Positions 1 through 8,255 of a stretch of 34,710 nucleotides of DNA are shown piece after piece; the stretch's first letter is position 1; each line of letters begins with the position of its first letter. The stretch covers positions 1 through 34,710 of the forward strand of contig JAHJQK010000020.1 in the NCBI GenBank assembly GCA_018819135.1. The letters are read 5' to 3'. The notes below the pieces were generated by a model. That model ran no database searches. It saw nothing but the letters and a program-made list of their open reading frames with translations, and had not been told where the DNA came from. The DNA comes from Pseudomonadota bacterium. GTDB lineage: Bacteria > Desulfobacterota > SM23-61. The translations under genes were made by a program, and so were the position numbers.

Positions 1-35
1 ACAATAACATTTATTACATATAGGATTAAACCATG

Positions 36-85
36 AAAAAAAGAGGATGTCAAGCTTTTTTTAAGAAAAACTTAAAACATCCTCT
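36..85 (-). terminator. Rho-independent terminator of the TRAP/cupin operon
   Basis: A perfect 9-bp stem (42-50 with 77-85) encloses a smaller A/T-rich hairpin (AAG and TTTTT pairing with AAAAACTT). Read on the minus strand, the stem is followed at once by six T residues (complement of 36-41). It lies about 90 bp after the last stop codon of the minus-strand operon, so it fits an intrinsic terminator closing that operon. Confidence 0.75.
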
Positions 86-175
86 AATATATTGACTTCA
101 AAAGGGATTTTAACCCCTATTTCTTATGGCGGAATTTGAGGTCTCGCCCATCTCCCTTCCTTAAAAAGCCGTTCG

Positions 176-1063
176 TTATATCTCCAGCCCTAACATCCTG
201 GCTGGATTGGTTGCAACCATCATCCGGACATCTTCATCGGAGATCCCAAGGTCCAACATATCCTTAATATAGATTCCCATCTGTTGGACAGGGACTGGGT
301 TCAACCACTGGCCGGAGTCGGTCGACATGATAAGGTGTTTCGCACCGATCGTACGGATGGCATCCGCGATCATCTTCTGCGTGATCGGATAGGCCACCTG
401 GCGGGTCACATCATTAAAGACATGCTCCAGAAACATGGCTCCGTTGTCCAGACACCATTTCATATCCTCATTGGAGTAGTTTAAAAAGCTGGCCAGGGGA
501 TGAGTGACAATGATCTTCTTTATCCCGCTTTTGGCTGCCTCCTTGATGACCATCTTGGCCTCCTGGAGGGTGATATGCCCTGTTCCAAGGGCCACGTCAT
601 ATTCTGCGATTTTCTTAAAAATGGGATAGAGCTCCTCTTTCAAACTTCCATCCTCGTTCAAGAGATAGATGCCTTTCATGTCCGCCTTGATGGCTTTGGC
701 AAGAGTGGGGACATGGTCTTTCTGGGCCACGTGGTGGCTGGCATGGATCGTTGGCATCCAGACCTCTTTGGCCCCCATCTTGAGGGCCACTTCTACCGCC
801 TCGAGATTCAAACCCCCGACGGGAAGATTTAGGGCGATTGCGCCGAAGACTGGAAAATCTGCCTGCTGGCTTGCAATCTCAGCTCGGTCTGCCGTGATGA
901 CGACATGACTCTTGATCAGGATGGCGCGCATGCCCTCCTGCTTGGCCATTAAAGCTAATTCGACATCATTCAGAATTCGCGGAAAGATATCGGGAGCGGA
1001 GTGGATGTGCACATCAATCGACCCTTCCAACAACTTCCGCACGCGTTTCTCAAAACGTAACAT
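176..1063 (-). CDS. DUF6282-type amidohydrolase-like protein
   Basis: A protein of about 295 residues resembling the DUF6282 group of predicted metal-dependent hydrolases. The N-terminal DVHIHSAPD carries the HxH pair typical of amidohydrolase-fold metal sites. TGHIT, IIVTHPLAS and STDSGQW supply the later His/His/Asp candidates. No signal peptide is visible, so it should be cytoplasmic. Two adjacent ATGs exist; the second (1063) is preferred because the AGGAGG stands 5 nt from it but only 2 nt from the first. It is the last gene of an operon with cupins and a TRAP-TAXI transporter, which suggests hydrolysis of an imported or cupin-processed small acid. The substrate is unknown and the family function is not established. 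Confidence 0.8.
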   Translation of the reverse strand: MLRFEKRVRKLLEGSIDVHIHSAPDIFPRILNDVELALMAKQEGMRAILIKSHVVITADRAEIASQQADFPVFGAIALNLPVGGLNLEAVEVALKMGAKEVWMPTIHASHHVAQKDHVPTLAKAIKADMKGIYLLNEDGSLKEELYPIFKKIAEYDVALGTGHITLQEAKMVIKEAAKSGIKKIIVTHPLASFLNYSNEDMKWCLDNGAMFLEHVFNDVTRQVAYPITQKMIADAIRTIGAKHLIMSTDSGQWLNPVPVQQMGIYIKDMLDLGISDEDVRMMVATNPARMLGLEI

Positions 1064-1073
1064 CATTGCCTCC

Positions 1074-1430
1074 TTATTTCTTCGGTGCTTCCTTCACCAG
1101 TTCTTGGTCGATTTCCGAGATGGTCTTGGCCTCTTTTTGTATGTGCTTCATGACTTCATCACCATGAAGGTAATAAACTTCATCGCCTGGTTTTTCGATC
1201 ATTTCGTTAAAAGCCTTATCCTCTGCGGTCTTCTTGGTCGCCTCCCTCAGCTTCTCCCATTCATGGGTGTGAGGATCAGCCCCTGCTCCCGATGGAAACC
1301 GTGTGATGTGAATGCGAAACTCTGTTGCGGGAGGGATGTCAACGATGACCTCGGCCTGGGTTGAATGGCTGTGGGTGTCCGAGATGTATTGCCATGTATA
1401 CGTTTCGAATTTGTCGTAGAAGTACTTCAT
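1074..1430 (-). CDS. Small cupin-like protein with an altered C-terminal half
   Basis: 118 residues. The first half resembles a cupin strand set: FRIHITRFPSGAGADPHTHE contains the G..PHxH..E pattern of cupin motif 1. The second half does not continue as a cupin. In place of the expected turn and second His motif there is a charged helical stretch (about residues 62-80) and then GDEVYYLHGDEVMKHI. It may be a diverged or partly rearranged cupin. The ATG follows AAAGGAAA. It lies 10 bp upstream of the DUF6282 gene and after two genuine cupins, so it is probably co-transcribed. No specific function can be assigned. Confidence 0.65.
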   Translation of the reverse strand: MKYFYDKFETYTWQYISDTHSHSTQAEVIVDIPPATEFRIHITRFPSGAGADPHTHEWEKLREATKKTAEDKAFNEMIEKPGDEVYYLHGDEVMKHIQKEAKTISEIDQELVKEAPKK

Positions 1431-1445
1431 GCCGATTTCCTTTTT

Positions 1446-1835
1446 CTAACCTTTAGCAAAACCAGTCTGGGATCTCAACTCCTTCTCCGGTCCCGGGGGT
1501 GCATAGACGACCACATATCGGAGCGGTTCATTCCCTGTACACTCCACGGTATGCGGCATTCTGATTGGAGCAAATACCGCATCTCCGGGTTTGATATGAT
1601 GCGTTTCTCCTCCCATGCGGATGATCCCGGTCCCGCTCAGGATGTACCAACAATGTTCGACATCATGAGCATGCTCCTTCCCCTTATATCCAGGAGCCAT
1701 TTCATTGACGAGTAAAGAAAAGTGCTTGGCCCCTGACATCTCCTCATCAATCATGATACTAAACGTTCCTCCCCCTCCCGGGACTGGAAGTTTTCCTTTG
1801 ACGCCTTCTGACTCATTGACCACATAACGTTTCAT
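1446..1835 (-). CDS. Cupin domain protein
   Basis: A single-domain cupin of about 129 residues. Motif 1 is visible as GYKGKEHAHDVEHCWYILSG (HxH, then E and H) and motif 2 as PGDAVFAPIRMPHTVECTG, giving a candidate metal site of three His and one Glu inside a small beta barrel. The second in-frame ATG (1835) is preferred over that at 1847 because GGAGG stands about 5 nt before it. Neighbouring cupins, a TRAP importer and a hydrolase-like protein suggest a role in catabolism of an imported carboxylate, but cupins include dioxygenases, isomerases, decarboxylases and binding proteins, so the reaction is open. Confidence 0.85.
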   Translation of the reverse strand: MKRYVVNESEGVKGKLPVPGGGGTFSIMIDEEMSGAKHFSLLVNEMAPGYKGKEHAHDVEHCWYILSGTGIIRMGGETHHIKPGDAVFAPIRMPHTVECTGNEPLRYVVVYAPPGPEKELRSQTGFAKG

Positions 1836-1865
1836 CCTTCCCTCCATGCCAAGAAATAAATCTCA

Positions 1866-1909
1866 AATCCCCCCAACCCCCCTTTTCTAAAGGGGGGAGA
1901 GGGGGGATT
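1866..1909. repeat. C-rich/G-rich palindromic intergenic hairpin
   Basis: The gap between the two cupin genes holds a near-perfect hairpin: AATCCCCCC, a 2-nt gap, CCCCCCTT, a 5-nt loop, then AAGGGGGG, a 3-nt gap and GGGGGGATT. No T tract follows on the minus strand, so it is not a classical terminator. From general knowledge, elements of this type are scattered between genes in many deltaproteobacterial genomes; this is the only copy here. It may stabilise mRNA ends or be a non-autonomous repeat. Confidence 0.7.
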
Positions 1910-1917
1910 ATCGGTCT

Positions 1918-2271
1918 TTATCGCTTACTCTCCTCAGGAGGAGATTTGATGATGACGGCTTTCATCGGCCTGTCTTTTAAAATGTTAATGGTTGCATGGT
2001 CCGTATTTGCAGGGATGAAAACAAATGATCCCGCACGGATCGGCTTATCGCCGTCCTCCGTGCGAGAAATTCCCTCCCCTTCAAGAACAAAGATCACCTC
2101 TTCCTGGTCAGGATGTTTGTGCAACTTATGTTCGGTTCCTGGGGCATATTCCGTGATGTTAATCTTAAGATATTTTGTCCCCACATTTTCGGGACCAAAG
2201 ATGTTCTTCGTCCTTCCCCAGTCCACTGGAACATATTCCCTTTCGTCTTCTTTGACTCCGGTTCTGCCCAT
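1918..2271 (-). CDS. Cupin domain protein
   Basis: A single-domain cupin of about 117 residues. Motif 1 is PGTEHKLHKHPDQEEVIFVL (HxH plus Glu) and motif 2 is GSFVFIPANTDHATINI, so a full set of candidate metal ligands is present. An earlier ATG at 2289 overlaps the stop of the TRAP permease gene as ATGA, which suggests coupling, but the ATG at 2271 has a better placed GGGAG (8 nt). Either start leaves the domain intact. It is the first gene after the permease and is presumably co-transcribed with it. Substrate unknown. Confidence 0.85.
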   Translation of the reverse strand: MGRTGVKEDEREYVPVDWGRTKNIFGPENVGTKYLKINITEYAPGTEHKLHKHPDQEEVIFVLEGEGISRTEDGDKPIRAGSFVFIPANTDHATINILKDRPMKAVIIKSPPEESKR

Positions 2272-2285
2272 AGATACTTCTCCCT

Positions 2286-4187
2286 TCATCCGCTTTCATG
2301 CTTCTTTCGATTAATCACCGTTATAGCAGCCAGCACGGCGATTCCGAGTATGTCCGAGAAAATATCTGGTATAAATAAGCACAAAGATGCAAATCCCAAT
2401 AGTATCCTCTCCAATACATTGGCTCTCTTCATCCAGTAGCCTTGCATCATCCCTGCGTAAGCGATGGTTCCAATTGCGGAACTCACTATTGTTTCTATCA
2501 CTTGGGGCAGGGGACCATTTAATAAAATAGGAGTGTAAACAAAGAGAAAGGGAGCAATAAAAAGAGGCGAAGCCAACCGAACCGCAGCAAGTCCTGCCTT
2601 AGAGGGATTGCAGCGCGCTATGGCCGAGGCGGCAAAAGCTACCAAAGCAACTGGTGGAGTAACCCCTCCAATTTCACATAACCAAAAGACAACTAAGTGG
2701 GCCGTTAATAGAGGGACTTCTAATTCCACGAGTGCGGGTACGGCAAGTACTGAGAGAAGGATGTAGGTAGCAGTAATGGTCACCCCCATCCCAATAATAT
2801 AGCCACCAACCGCAGTCAGTAGAATGGTTAAGGGCAGAATCCCTCCTGATAAGGAAAGAACAATGGAAGAAAATTTAATTCCCAAACCCGTCATCACAAC
2901 AACGCCAATGATAATTCCAATCACCCCAGCCGTTGCCCCGACAATTAATGAGTTTCTTGCGCCGGTAACTAAAGCATCGAATATTTGTCGGAAATTCATA
3001 CGAGTTTCTTTCTTTATATAACTTAACAGGATGGAGGAGATAATGGCGACGAAGGCAGCTTTCTGTGGAGAGAAACCGGCAATTAAAACACCAAGTAAAA
3101 TAGGTATAGGAAGAAGAAGGTATCCTCTTTGTAGGATTACAGTTTTTAACTTCGGCAATTTCTCCTTTGGCAATCCTTTCAGTCCATTTCTTGCAGCGAT
3201 GAAGTGGACCATCATCCCTACCCCTAAAAAGTAGAGAATTGCCGGTATAGCAGCTATTTTCACAATGTCGAGGTAAGGCGTATCTGTGAACGCGGCGATC
3301 AAGAATGCGGCCGAACCCATAATGGGTGGCATGAATTGTCCACCCGTTGATGCTGCTGCCTCAATGGCCGCAGCGACATGAGGTTTATAACCTGTTTTTA
3401 TCATCATGGGAATGGTATAAGACCCTGTGGCGACAGCATTGGCAGCCGAAGACCCGGTGATCATTCCGATTATTCCGCTGGAAACGATAGCCACCTTCGC
3501 CGGTCCTCCCCTCGACCCGCCCGCGATCGAAAGAGAAACCTGCTCTATGGCGGGTCCTGCACCTGCAGCCTGAAGAAAAGAAGCAAATATGATAAAAGGG
3601 AATATATATGTAGCATATGTGTCAGTGACGATTCCGTATATACCCCCCATGCCAACACCCAGGAATTCCACAATCCTGGTGATTGAATAGCCATAATGAC
3701 CCAATATTCCGGGTACATATGGGCCGAAATAAGCGTATAGCAAGAAGATTGCAGCTAGGGTCGTAAGTACATTTCCTACCACGCGCCTTGCCATCTCAAA
3801 GGAGAGACATATCAGTATTGCCCCCATGATAATATCTAATTGATTAGGATTTCCTATACGGTAAGCATAGGAAGGATACTCCACAATCCAATAGCCTATT
3901 GTGATTACGGTAAGCAAGCATAATATCCAACTGAGAAGAGGCACCCTTTCACTGGCCGAACCTTTCCTTGAAGGATAGAGTATGAAACAAAGCAACATGG
4001 TAAAAAGAAGATACCCGCCTCGATGAAGTTCCACACCTCGCCGAAGTCCAAAGGTGATGTAGCCAAAACCACTTGTGTAAATAAAAACCAAGGAGAATAG
4101 AGCAGCAATGAGAGTGGCCATCAAGGCTGTTTTCCCTCTCAAACTTATCATTCTGCCTTCGATTTTTTCAACCACAGTATTATTCAT
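2286..4187 (-). CDS. TRAP transporter permease, fused 4TM/12TM type
   Basis: About 633 residues, almost entirely hydrophobic helices, matching the fused small-plus-large (DctQ-DctM) TRAP permeases paired with TAXI binding proteins. The DctM-like part contains GSSAANAVATGSYTIPMMIK and the glycine/proline-rich GGQFMPPIMGSAAFLIAAF, both typical of the family. It would span the inner membrane and use an ion gradient to import a carboxylate delivered by the periplasmic binding protein. The second ATG (4187) is preferred because an AGGA lies about 10 nt upstream, while the first ATG (4205) has no visible ribosome site. The TAXI gene is immediately upstream, separated by a hairpin. Confidence 0.92.
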   Translation of the reverse strand: MNNTVVEKIEGRMISLRGKTALMATLIAALFSLVFIYTSGFGYITFGLRRGVELHRGGYLLFTMLLCFILYPSRKGSASERVPLLSWILCLLTVITIGYWIVEYPSYAYRIGNPNQLDIIMGAILICLSFEMARRVVGNVLTTLAAIFLLYAYFGPYVPGILGHYGYSITRIVEFLGVGMGGIYGIVTDTYATYIFPFIIFASFLQAAGAGPAIEQVSLSIAGGSRGGPAKVAIVSSGIIGMITGSSAANAVATGSYTIPMMIKTGYKPHVAAAIEAAASTGGQFMPPIMGSAAFLIAAFTDTPYLDIVKIAAIPAILYFLGVGMMVHFIAARNGLKGLPKEKLPKLKTVILQRGYLLLPIPILLGVLIAGFSPQKAAFVAIISSILLSYIKKETRMNFRQIFDALVTGARNSLIVGATAGVIGIIIGVVVMTGLGIKFSSIVLSLSGGILPLTILLTAVGGYIIGMGVTITATYILLSVLAVPALVELEVPLLTAHLVVFWLCEIGGVTPPVALVAFAASAIARCNPSKAGLAAVRLASPLFIAPFLFVYTPILLNGPLPQVIETIVSSAIGTIAYAGMMQGYWMKRANVLERILLGFASLCLFIPDIFSDILGIAVLAAITVINRKKHESG

Positions 4188-4236
4188 TGAATGGCTTTCC
4201 TTCATTAATCATCACGCCGCCCAAAAGGAGTAATGG

Positions 4237-4296
4237 AAGGCACTGTCCAAAACCCCAGACTGAATTTCCATACTAACGCAAATAGGACAGTGCCTT
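4237..4296 (-). promoter_or_regulatory. Stem-loop between TAXI and permease genes
   Basis: A perfect 12-bp inverted repeat (4237-4248 AAGGCACTGTCC with 4285-4296) around a 36-nt loop fills the gap between the binding-protein gene and the permease gene. On the minus-strand transcript no T tract follows, so it is better read as an attenuating or RNA-processing hairpin that lets the binding protein be made in excess. A run of five T follows it on the plus strand, which is the non-coding direction here. An old transposon end is the alternative. Confidence 0.6.
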
Positions 4297-4304
4297 TTTA
4301 AGTT

Positions 4305-5324
4305 TTACATCCCAGGTGGAATCAACTCCGGGGGAATGCTCTCGCCTTTCTCTCTCCAGAATTTTACAGCTCCGGGATGGAGAGGAATTTCCATCGATTT
4401 CATAGCATCAAAGGAAGGGCTCAACGGCTTCAGCTGCGTATGAATCGCATGAATAGATTTGGTATTCTTCGGATCAAAAGCAACCTTCAGAATTTGGTAA
4501 ACCCGTTCGGGGTCGGTTTCCTTATGAGCTACCCAGTATACCTGAAAAGCGATGCATGGATATTCTTTCTGCCAGGTCTTATAAATTCCTGCCGGCATGA
4601 TGGTCTTTTTATATGGGGGAAACTTTGCAAGTACCTTTTTAATCTCATCATCGGAAAGTTCGATCAACCGAATCTTTTTCAGGGCCTCCACTGTTACTAT
4701 AGCAGGCATCGGTGCACTACTTAAACCAACGACATCGATATGACCATCTATCAATCCCCGGCCACAGGCATCAAATGTTAAAGGCTCTGCCTTCACTTGA
4801 TCCCATAAATCAAGAGCTCTCAGGATATTCTCTGAGTTGACAGCGGCCCCACTTCCTGCAGCCCCAATGCAAATTCTTTTCTCTTTAAGATCGGCCATCT
4901 TTTTTACATCACTGCCCTCCAGCACAACGAAGTGATGCCAGCTTTCATAGACTCCGCAAAGCATTCGAAAATCCTTAAACGGGCCCTCGTCCTTAAAGAG
5001 ACCAACCCCGTTCCAGTTATCATAAGCCGTCAATGAATGGGTCAACCATGTATCGAGCTCATGTTTTCTCGCTATCCGGTTATTATCAGCAGACCCTCCA
5101 GTACCAACAGGTGTTACGTTAATACCCTTAATCTGTTTATTCAAGAGGGCAGATAATCCTCCAGCAATGACGAACCAGGATCCTCCGGGGCTACTGCCAC
5201 CGAATCTGATAAATTCTCGTTTGGCCTCAACAGTACTGACCATAACTCCTGTGGTGAGTGAACAGACAAACAAAAAGGTGATGATCACCCACAAAATGTT
5301 ATGAAGTAGACGTCGTCTTTCCAT
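4305..5324 (-). CDS. TAXI-family TRAP transporter solute-binding protein
   Basis: 339 residues with a hydrophobic signal segment at about 10-33, so exported to the periplasm. The mature start GGSSPGGSWFVIAGGLSALL, followed by VTPVGTGGSADNNRIARK, is diagnostic of TAXI (TRAP-associated extracytoplasmic immunogenic) binding proteins. The length is normal for the family. A strong AGGAGGAGG lies before the ATG. It is the first gene of the operon and feeds the fused permease downstream. TAXI proteins bind carboxylates such as glutamate or 2-oxoglutarate in the characterised cases; the ligand here cannot be read from sequence. Confidence 0.93.
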   Translation of the reverse strand: MERRRLLHNILWVIITFLFVCSLTTGVMVSTVEAKREFIRFGGSSPGGSWFVIAGGLSALLNKQIKGINVTPVGTGGSADNNRIARKHELDTWLTHSLTAYDNWNGVGLFKDEGPFKDFRMLCGVYESWHHFVVLEGSDVKKMADLKEKRICIGAAGSGAAVNSENILRALDLWDQVKAEPLTFDACGRGLIDGHIDVVGLSSAPMPAIVTVEALKKIRLIELSDDEIKKVLAKFPPYKKTIMPAGIYKTWQKEYPCIAFQVYWVAHKETDPERVYQILKVAFDPKNTKSIHAIHTQLKPLSPSFDAMKSMEIPLHPGAVKFWREKGESIPPELIPPGM

Positions 5325-5410
5325 ATTGTTCCTCCTCCTTTCTCAATTGGATTGATCTAAGATGAATTTTAATTTACCTCAAATTTGACAGATTCACCTC
5401 CCTTCTTTCG

Positions 5411-5566
5411 TCAATTTTGGCCGCCACGGGAAATAGGATGGATAGCCCATACGTTTGGTAAAACCCTGTCGTCATATGGCCCATTTAATTTTCGTTGAGC
5501 GGCCATTCCTTCGCCTCTTGAGCCTTCAATATGAATAAAATTGTTTGGCTTTTTCAAGATATCCAT
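5411..5566 (-). pseudogene. Unidentified 51-codon coding remnant
   Basis: A short minus-strand frame from ATG 5566 to TGA 5411 that looks protein-like: NNFIHIEGSRGEGMAAQR is followed by NGPYDDRVLPNVWAIHPISR. The open frame continues upstream of the ATG (AKRKRQKIFLHALEAL) across the C-terminal codons of the TctB remnant in another frame, so the true 5' part appears to be lost. I do not recognise the family. It lies in a decayed patch between a transporter operon and a dead transposase and is probably the 3' end of a deleted gene. Confidence 0.35.
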
Positions 5567-5873
5567 CAAGGCCTCCAAGGCATGTAAAAATATTTTTGCC
5601 TTTTTCTTTTCGCTTCTTATACCAAAACCATAATCCTACTGGGAATGGAACGTAAAGCAATTTCTTAAATAGATAATAAATCGCAGGGGGTATGGTTAAA
5701 ATTAGAAGAGCGAAATATTTGAAGTCTCTTAACCCAAAGAATGCCATAAATAGTATCAGGCTTAGAGAAGTAGAGATTAAGTATCCAAGAATATTGAAAG
5801 TGAGGATGTAAATGCAAATGATGATAGAGACACAAATGATTCTAAAGATGTTACTTTTTTTTGGGATGTCCAT
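5526..5873 (-). pseudogene. TctB-like small permease subunit, N-terminally truncated
   Basis: The frame is open back to 5963, but recognisable sequence starts about at MDIPKKSNIFR (ATG 5873). Three hydrophobic segments follow, and ILGYLISTSLSLILFMAFFG with YVPFPVGLWFW aligns well with the C-terminal part of TctB, including the intact TctB at 30466-30999 (ILGFPLDTILFGFVF, LYLPLPKGTW). The first TctB transmembrane helix is missing and the tail after the PFPVG motif is unrelated, reading into the orphan frame at 5411-5566. No TctA or TctC lies beside it. I read it as the remains of a tripartite tricarboxylate transporter lost through rearrangement near the transposase. Confidence 0.6.
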
Positions 5874-6046
5874 TGTTTCACCAGAAGGTCCTGATGTGAA
5901 AATCAGGGATCCTGAACCCCCAGTAAATTTGACACTTTCCTGCTTTTTTCCTTGTCCCAACATTCGAAAGATTGCTCTCGTCTCGTTTCGCTATCAGCTG
6001 AACAATACCAACTACTGTTAGGCCTGTCAAATTTTTTTGCAATTTC

Positions 6047-7041
6047 TCACTTGAAATGAAACTCCAGATTGCGATAACCTAACCAAGGCACTCTTTCGTC
6101 AACCCCTTTCTCTTGAAGTCGCTGGTTCAAGTTGCTGAAAAGGGGACGAAGGATATCCTCATGTCGGTGACCGTAGAAGGTAACGTGCACGGTTCTTCCT
6201 TTTGCTTTCACAAAAGTCTGCTCCCTCAAAAATTCCTTTAGGATCCCCTTAAGCTCCCTCGAAGCAAATTCTCCTCCTATGTCTTTGCGGAGGGAACTTA
6301 GGATGTTACAGGCTATCAGTTTTGTCCCCAAGGACATTGTCGCCTGGTTTAGCTCTGTCGAGGGGAGTTTGCCAAACCCGAGGAACTCTATCTCTTTAAA
6401 CAGATACTCAATTCGCCACCTGTGGTCGTATTCGTCTATGAGCGTTTCTTCGGTTGATGTCCAGTCGTTTGTCAAATACCCGTAGTACTTCTCTTCTTCA
6501 TCTTCCTCAAAACGAATGACGATGAGCTTCGCCTTGCCCTCATAGTTTCGTAGGTCAGTCGTCTTGAAGGCAACCTGTCTGCCATCGGCCATCATCCGAA
6601 ACTCAGAAACGGGAATATCTCTCATCTCCTCTATCCTGTTCTGGTGCATCTTCATGGTGGTCACATACTTTAGATTCATGTATTTGTCCAGATAATCGAG
6701 GAGCGCTCCAACAGAGAACCATCGATCCCAGATTACCTTCTTCAAGCGTCCTTCCCCTACAATCTCCATTGTCCTCTCAAGAAGGGCAATCCCAACATCT
6801 ATGGCTTTATGGCTTTCAGTCCGGGGTACTTGACCCTCAGGAAAATCGGGTTTTTGGTCTCCTGGTCCTGGACTGCAAAAACATTTAATCCGGGAAGGAC
6901 GATATTTCTTGTTGGATGCTTTGTCTTCCCTATTTTCTTCTTCCCAAAGTAACCAAGAAACTTTCCATCAAGGTTTATCACCCTCCCTATGTTCAACTTT
7001 GTCTCGACAAACTTCTTGGTGATTTTCGATAGGAATTTCAT
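6047..7041 (-). pseudogene. IS4-superfamily DDE transposase, frameshifted
   Basis: Two frames, 7041-6799 and 6769-6047, form one transposase of about 330 codons. Visible catalytic blocks are INLDGKFLGYF (first Asp region), KKVIWDRWFSVG (second Asp) and YDHRWRIEYLFKEIE, the Y-(2)-R-(3)-E signature of IS4-type enzymes. The break is an exact tandem duplication of an 8-bp unit (6803-6810 and 6811-6818, ATGGCTTT on the plus strand). Removing one copy restores the frame through KAIDVGIALLERTMEIVGEG. The N-terminus seems short for the family, and I found no matching inverted end near 7042-7097 for the possible left end around 6022-6040, so the element may also be truncated. It cannot move itself as it stands. 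Confidence 0.8.
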
Positions 7042-7097
7042 CGATTTCCCCTTTTCATTATTTCATCAGCTCCGGTTCTCAGCCGATGAGATGGAGA

Positions 7098-8123
7098 TTA
7101 GGCAATGAGTCTCTCAAGCGATGTAAAGTTTGAGCGATCCGGTTTCAACGTCCTGTCTTCAACCTGTTTACCCAGCCTTAGAACCGCTGCATTGCAGGGG
7201 GTCGTGATCTTAGCCTTTTCTCCTTTCTTCACGACCAACCCATTCATAAAATCGATTTCGCTTTGGCGCCCCTTCATTAAATCCTGAAGGGTGGAATTAC
7301 GTGCACTCTTACCCACATGGGAGAGTAAGGTGGTCAGGTGATTTTTAAGAACATCGTCTGAAGAGCCCACAAAGTCCTCAGGTTTTAAGCCAAAGATGGG
7401 TTCCACTTTATATCCTAATGCGCTTCCAACCTCTAAGCACTCCTTGCCCAGTTTGACGCAGAATTCTAAAATTTTTGGATCCTGTACCATCTCCCATTCC
7501 AGCATCCCGAGGATTCCCGAGATCCCTTGGGTCATGGAGTTGACCGTGAGCTTCGTCCACTTGGCTCCCCATATGTTGGAGGTCAACTGGGTTTGTCCGA
7601 CGGCACCGAGGATCTGAGCGATTTCTTCCAGGCGGGAGGTGAATCTACCATGGAGTTCACCCAAAGCAAACCATGTCCGGCTATGGTCGGTATTACGCTT
7701 TATGCGCCCGGGTTCATACATTTCAGCGGAGAGCTCGATGGCACTGGCAACGTCTCGTTGGTAACCGATGATGGGGGCAATCCATTCGTCATTAAGGCTG
7801 TTTTGAATAGAGACCAGAACTCCATCGGGTTTTAGATGGGGTTTGATATAATGGACGATCCAGACCGTATCATAGGACTTGGCCGTTAAAAAGACAATTT
7901 CAAACAAGTCGCGATATGGATCAAGCTCGCCAAGGTGAAGAGCCCGAACCGGTATTTGAGCTTCTTCTCCCTGGATGGTAATGTGCAACCCCAAGGACTT
8001 CATCGCCTCTACATGGGCTGGCCATTGGTCTATGAGCACTACATCATGGCCTGCCCTCGTGAGGTCCGCTCCCACACAGCTCCCGATAGCACCCGTAGAT
8101 AAAACGGCAATTATTTTGCTCAT
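7098..8123 (-). CDS. Ketopantoate reductase family (ApbA/PanE) NADP oxidoreductase
   Basis: 341 residues. The N-terminal Rossmann fold shows IAVLSTGAIGSCVGADLTRA, in which the usual GxGxxG is altered to STGAIG. FLTAKSYDT is the KS-containing block of the family, and KWTKLTVNSMTQGISGI matches the conserved Lys/Asn region of the helical C-terminal domain. Ketopantoate reductase itself reduces 2-dehydropantoate with NADPH in pantothenate synthesis, but the family includes many 2-oxo and 2-hydroxy acid reductases of unknown substrate. With no pan genes nearby and a GntR/FCD gene next door, a catabolic paralogue is more likely. Only a weak ribosome site is visible before the ATG. Confidence 0.85.
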   Translation of the reverse strand: MSKIIAVLSTGAIGSCVGADLTRAGHDVVLIDQWPAHVEAMKSLGLHITIQGEEAQIPVRALHLGELDPYRDLFEIVFLTAKSYDTVWIVHYIKPHLKPDGVLVSIQNSLNDEWIAPIIGYQRDVASAIELSAEMYEPGRIKRNTDHSRTWFALGELHGRFTSRLEEIAQILGAVGQTQLTSNIWGAKWTKLTVNSMTQGISGILGMLEWEMVQDPKILEFCVKLGKECLEVGSALGYKVEPIFGLKPEDFVGSSDDVLKNHLTTLLSHVGKSARNSTLQDLMKGRQSEIDFMNGLVVKKGEKAKITTPCNAAVLRLGKQVEDRTLKPDRSNFTSLERLIA

Positions 8124-8140
8124 CGTTCTTATGAATGCCC

Positions 8141-8247
8141 TAAATTTAATAGGACGCAGATAACCGCAGAAACAAAAAAGACGCTATGCGCATAGCGCTA
8201 AGCGCTAAGCGACTTTCTGTGTACATCCTCGTCCAAAAAGGAATTTC
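8141..8247 (+). repeat. Dispersed palindromic element, copy 1
   Basis: About 107 bp, beginning TAAATTTAATAGGACGCAGA and ending TCCAAAAAGGAATTTCC. The two outer arms are diverged inverted copies of each other (GGACRCRGAT, then CRCAGA, compared on opposite strands). The centre holds the perfect 16-bp palindrome CGCTATGCGCATAGCG at 8182-8197 followed by AGCGCTAAGCGCTAAGCG. The same element occurs inverted at 9111-9228 and with a different core at 22519-22612. Confidence 0.85.
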
Positions 8248-8255
8248 CCCTCCAA

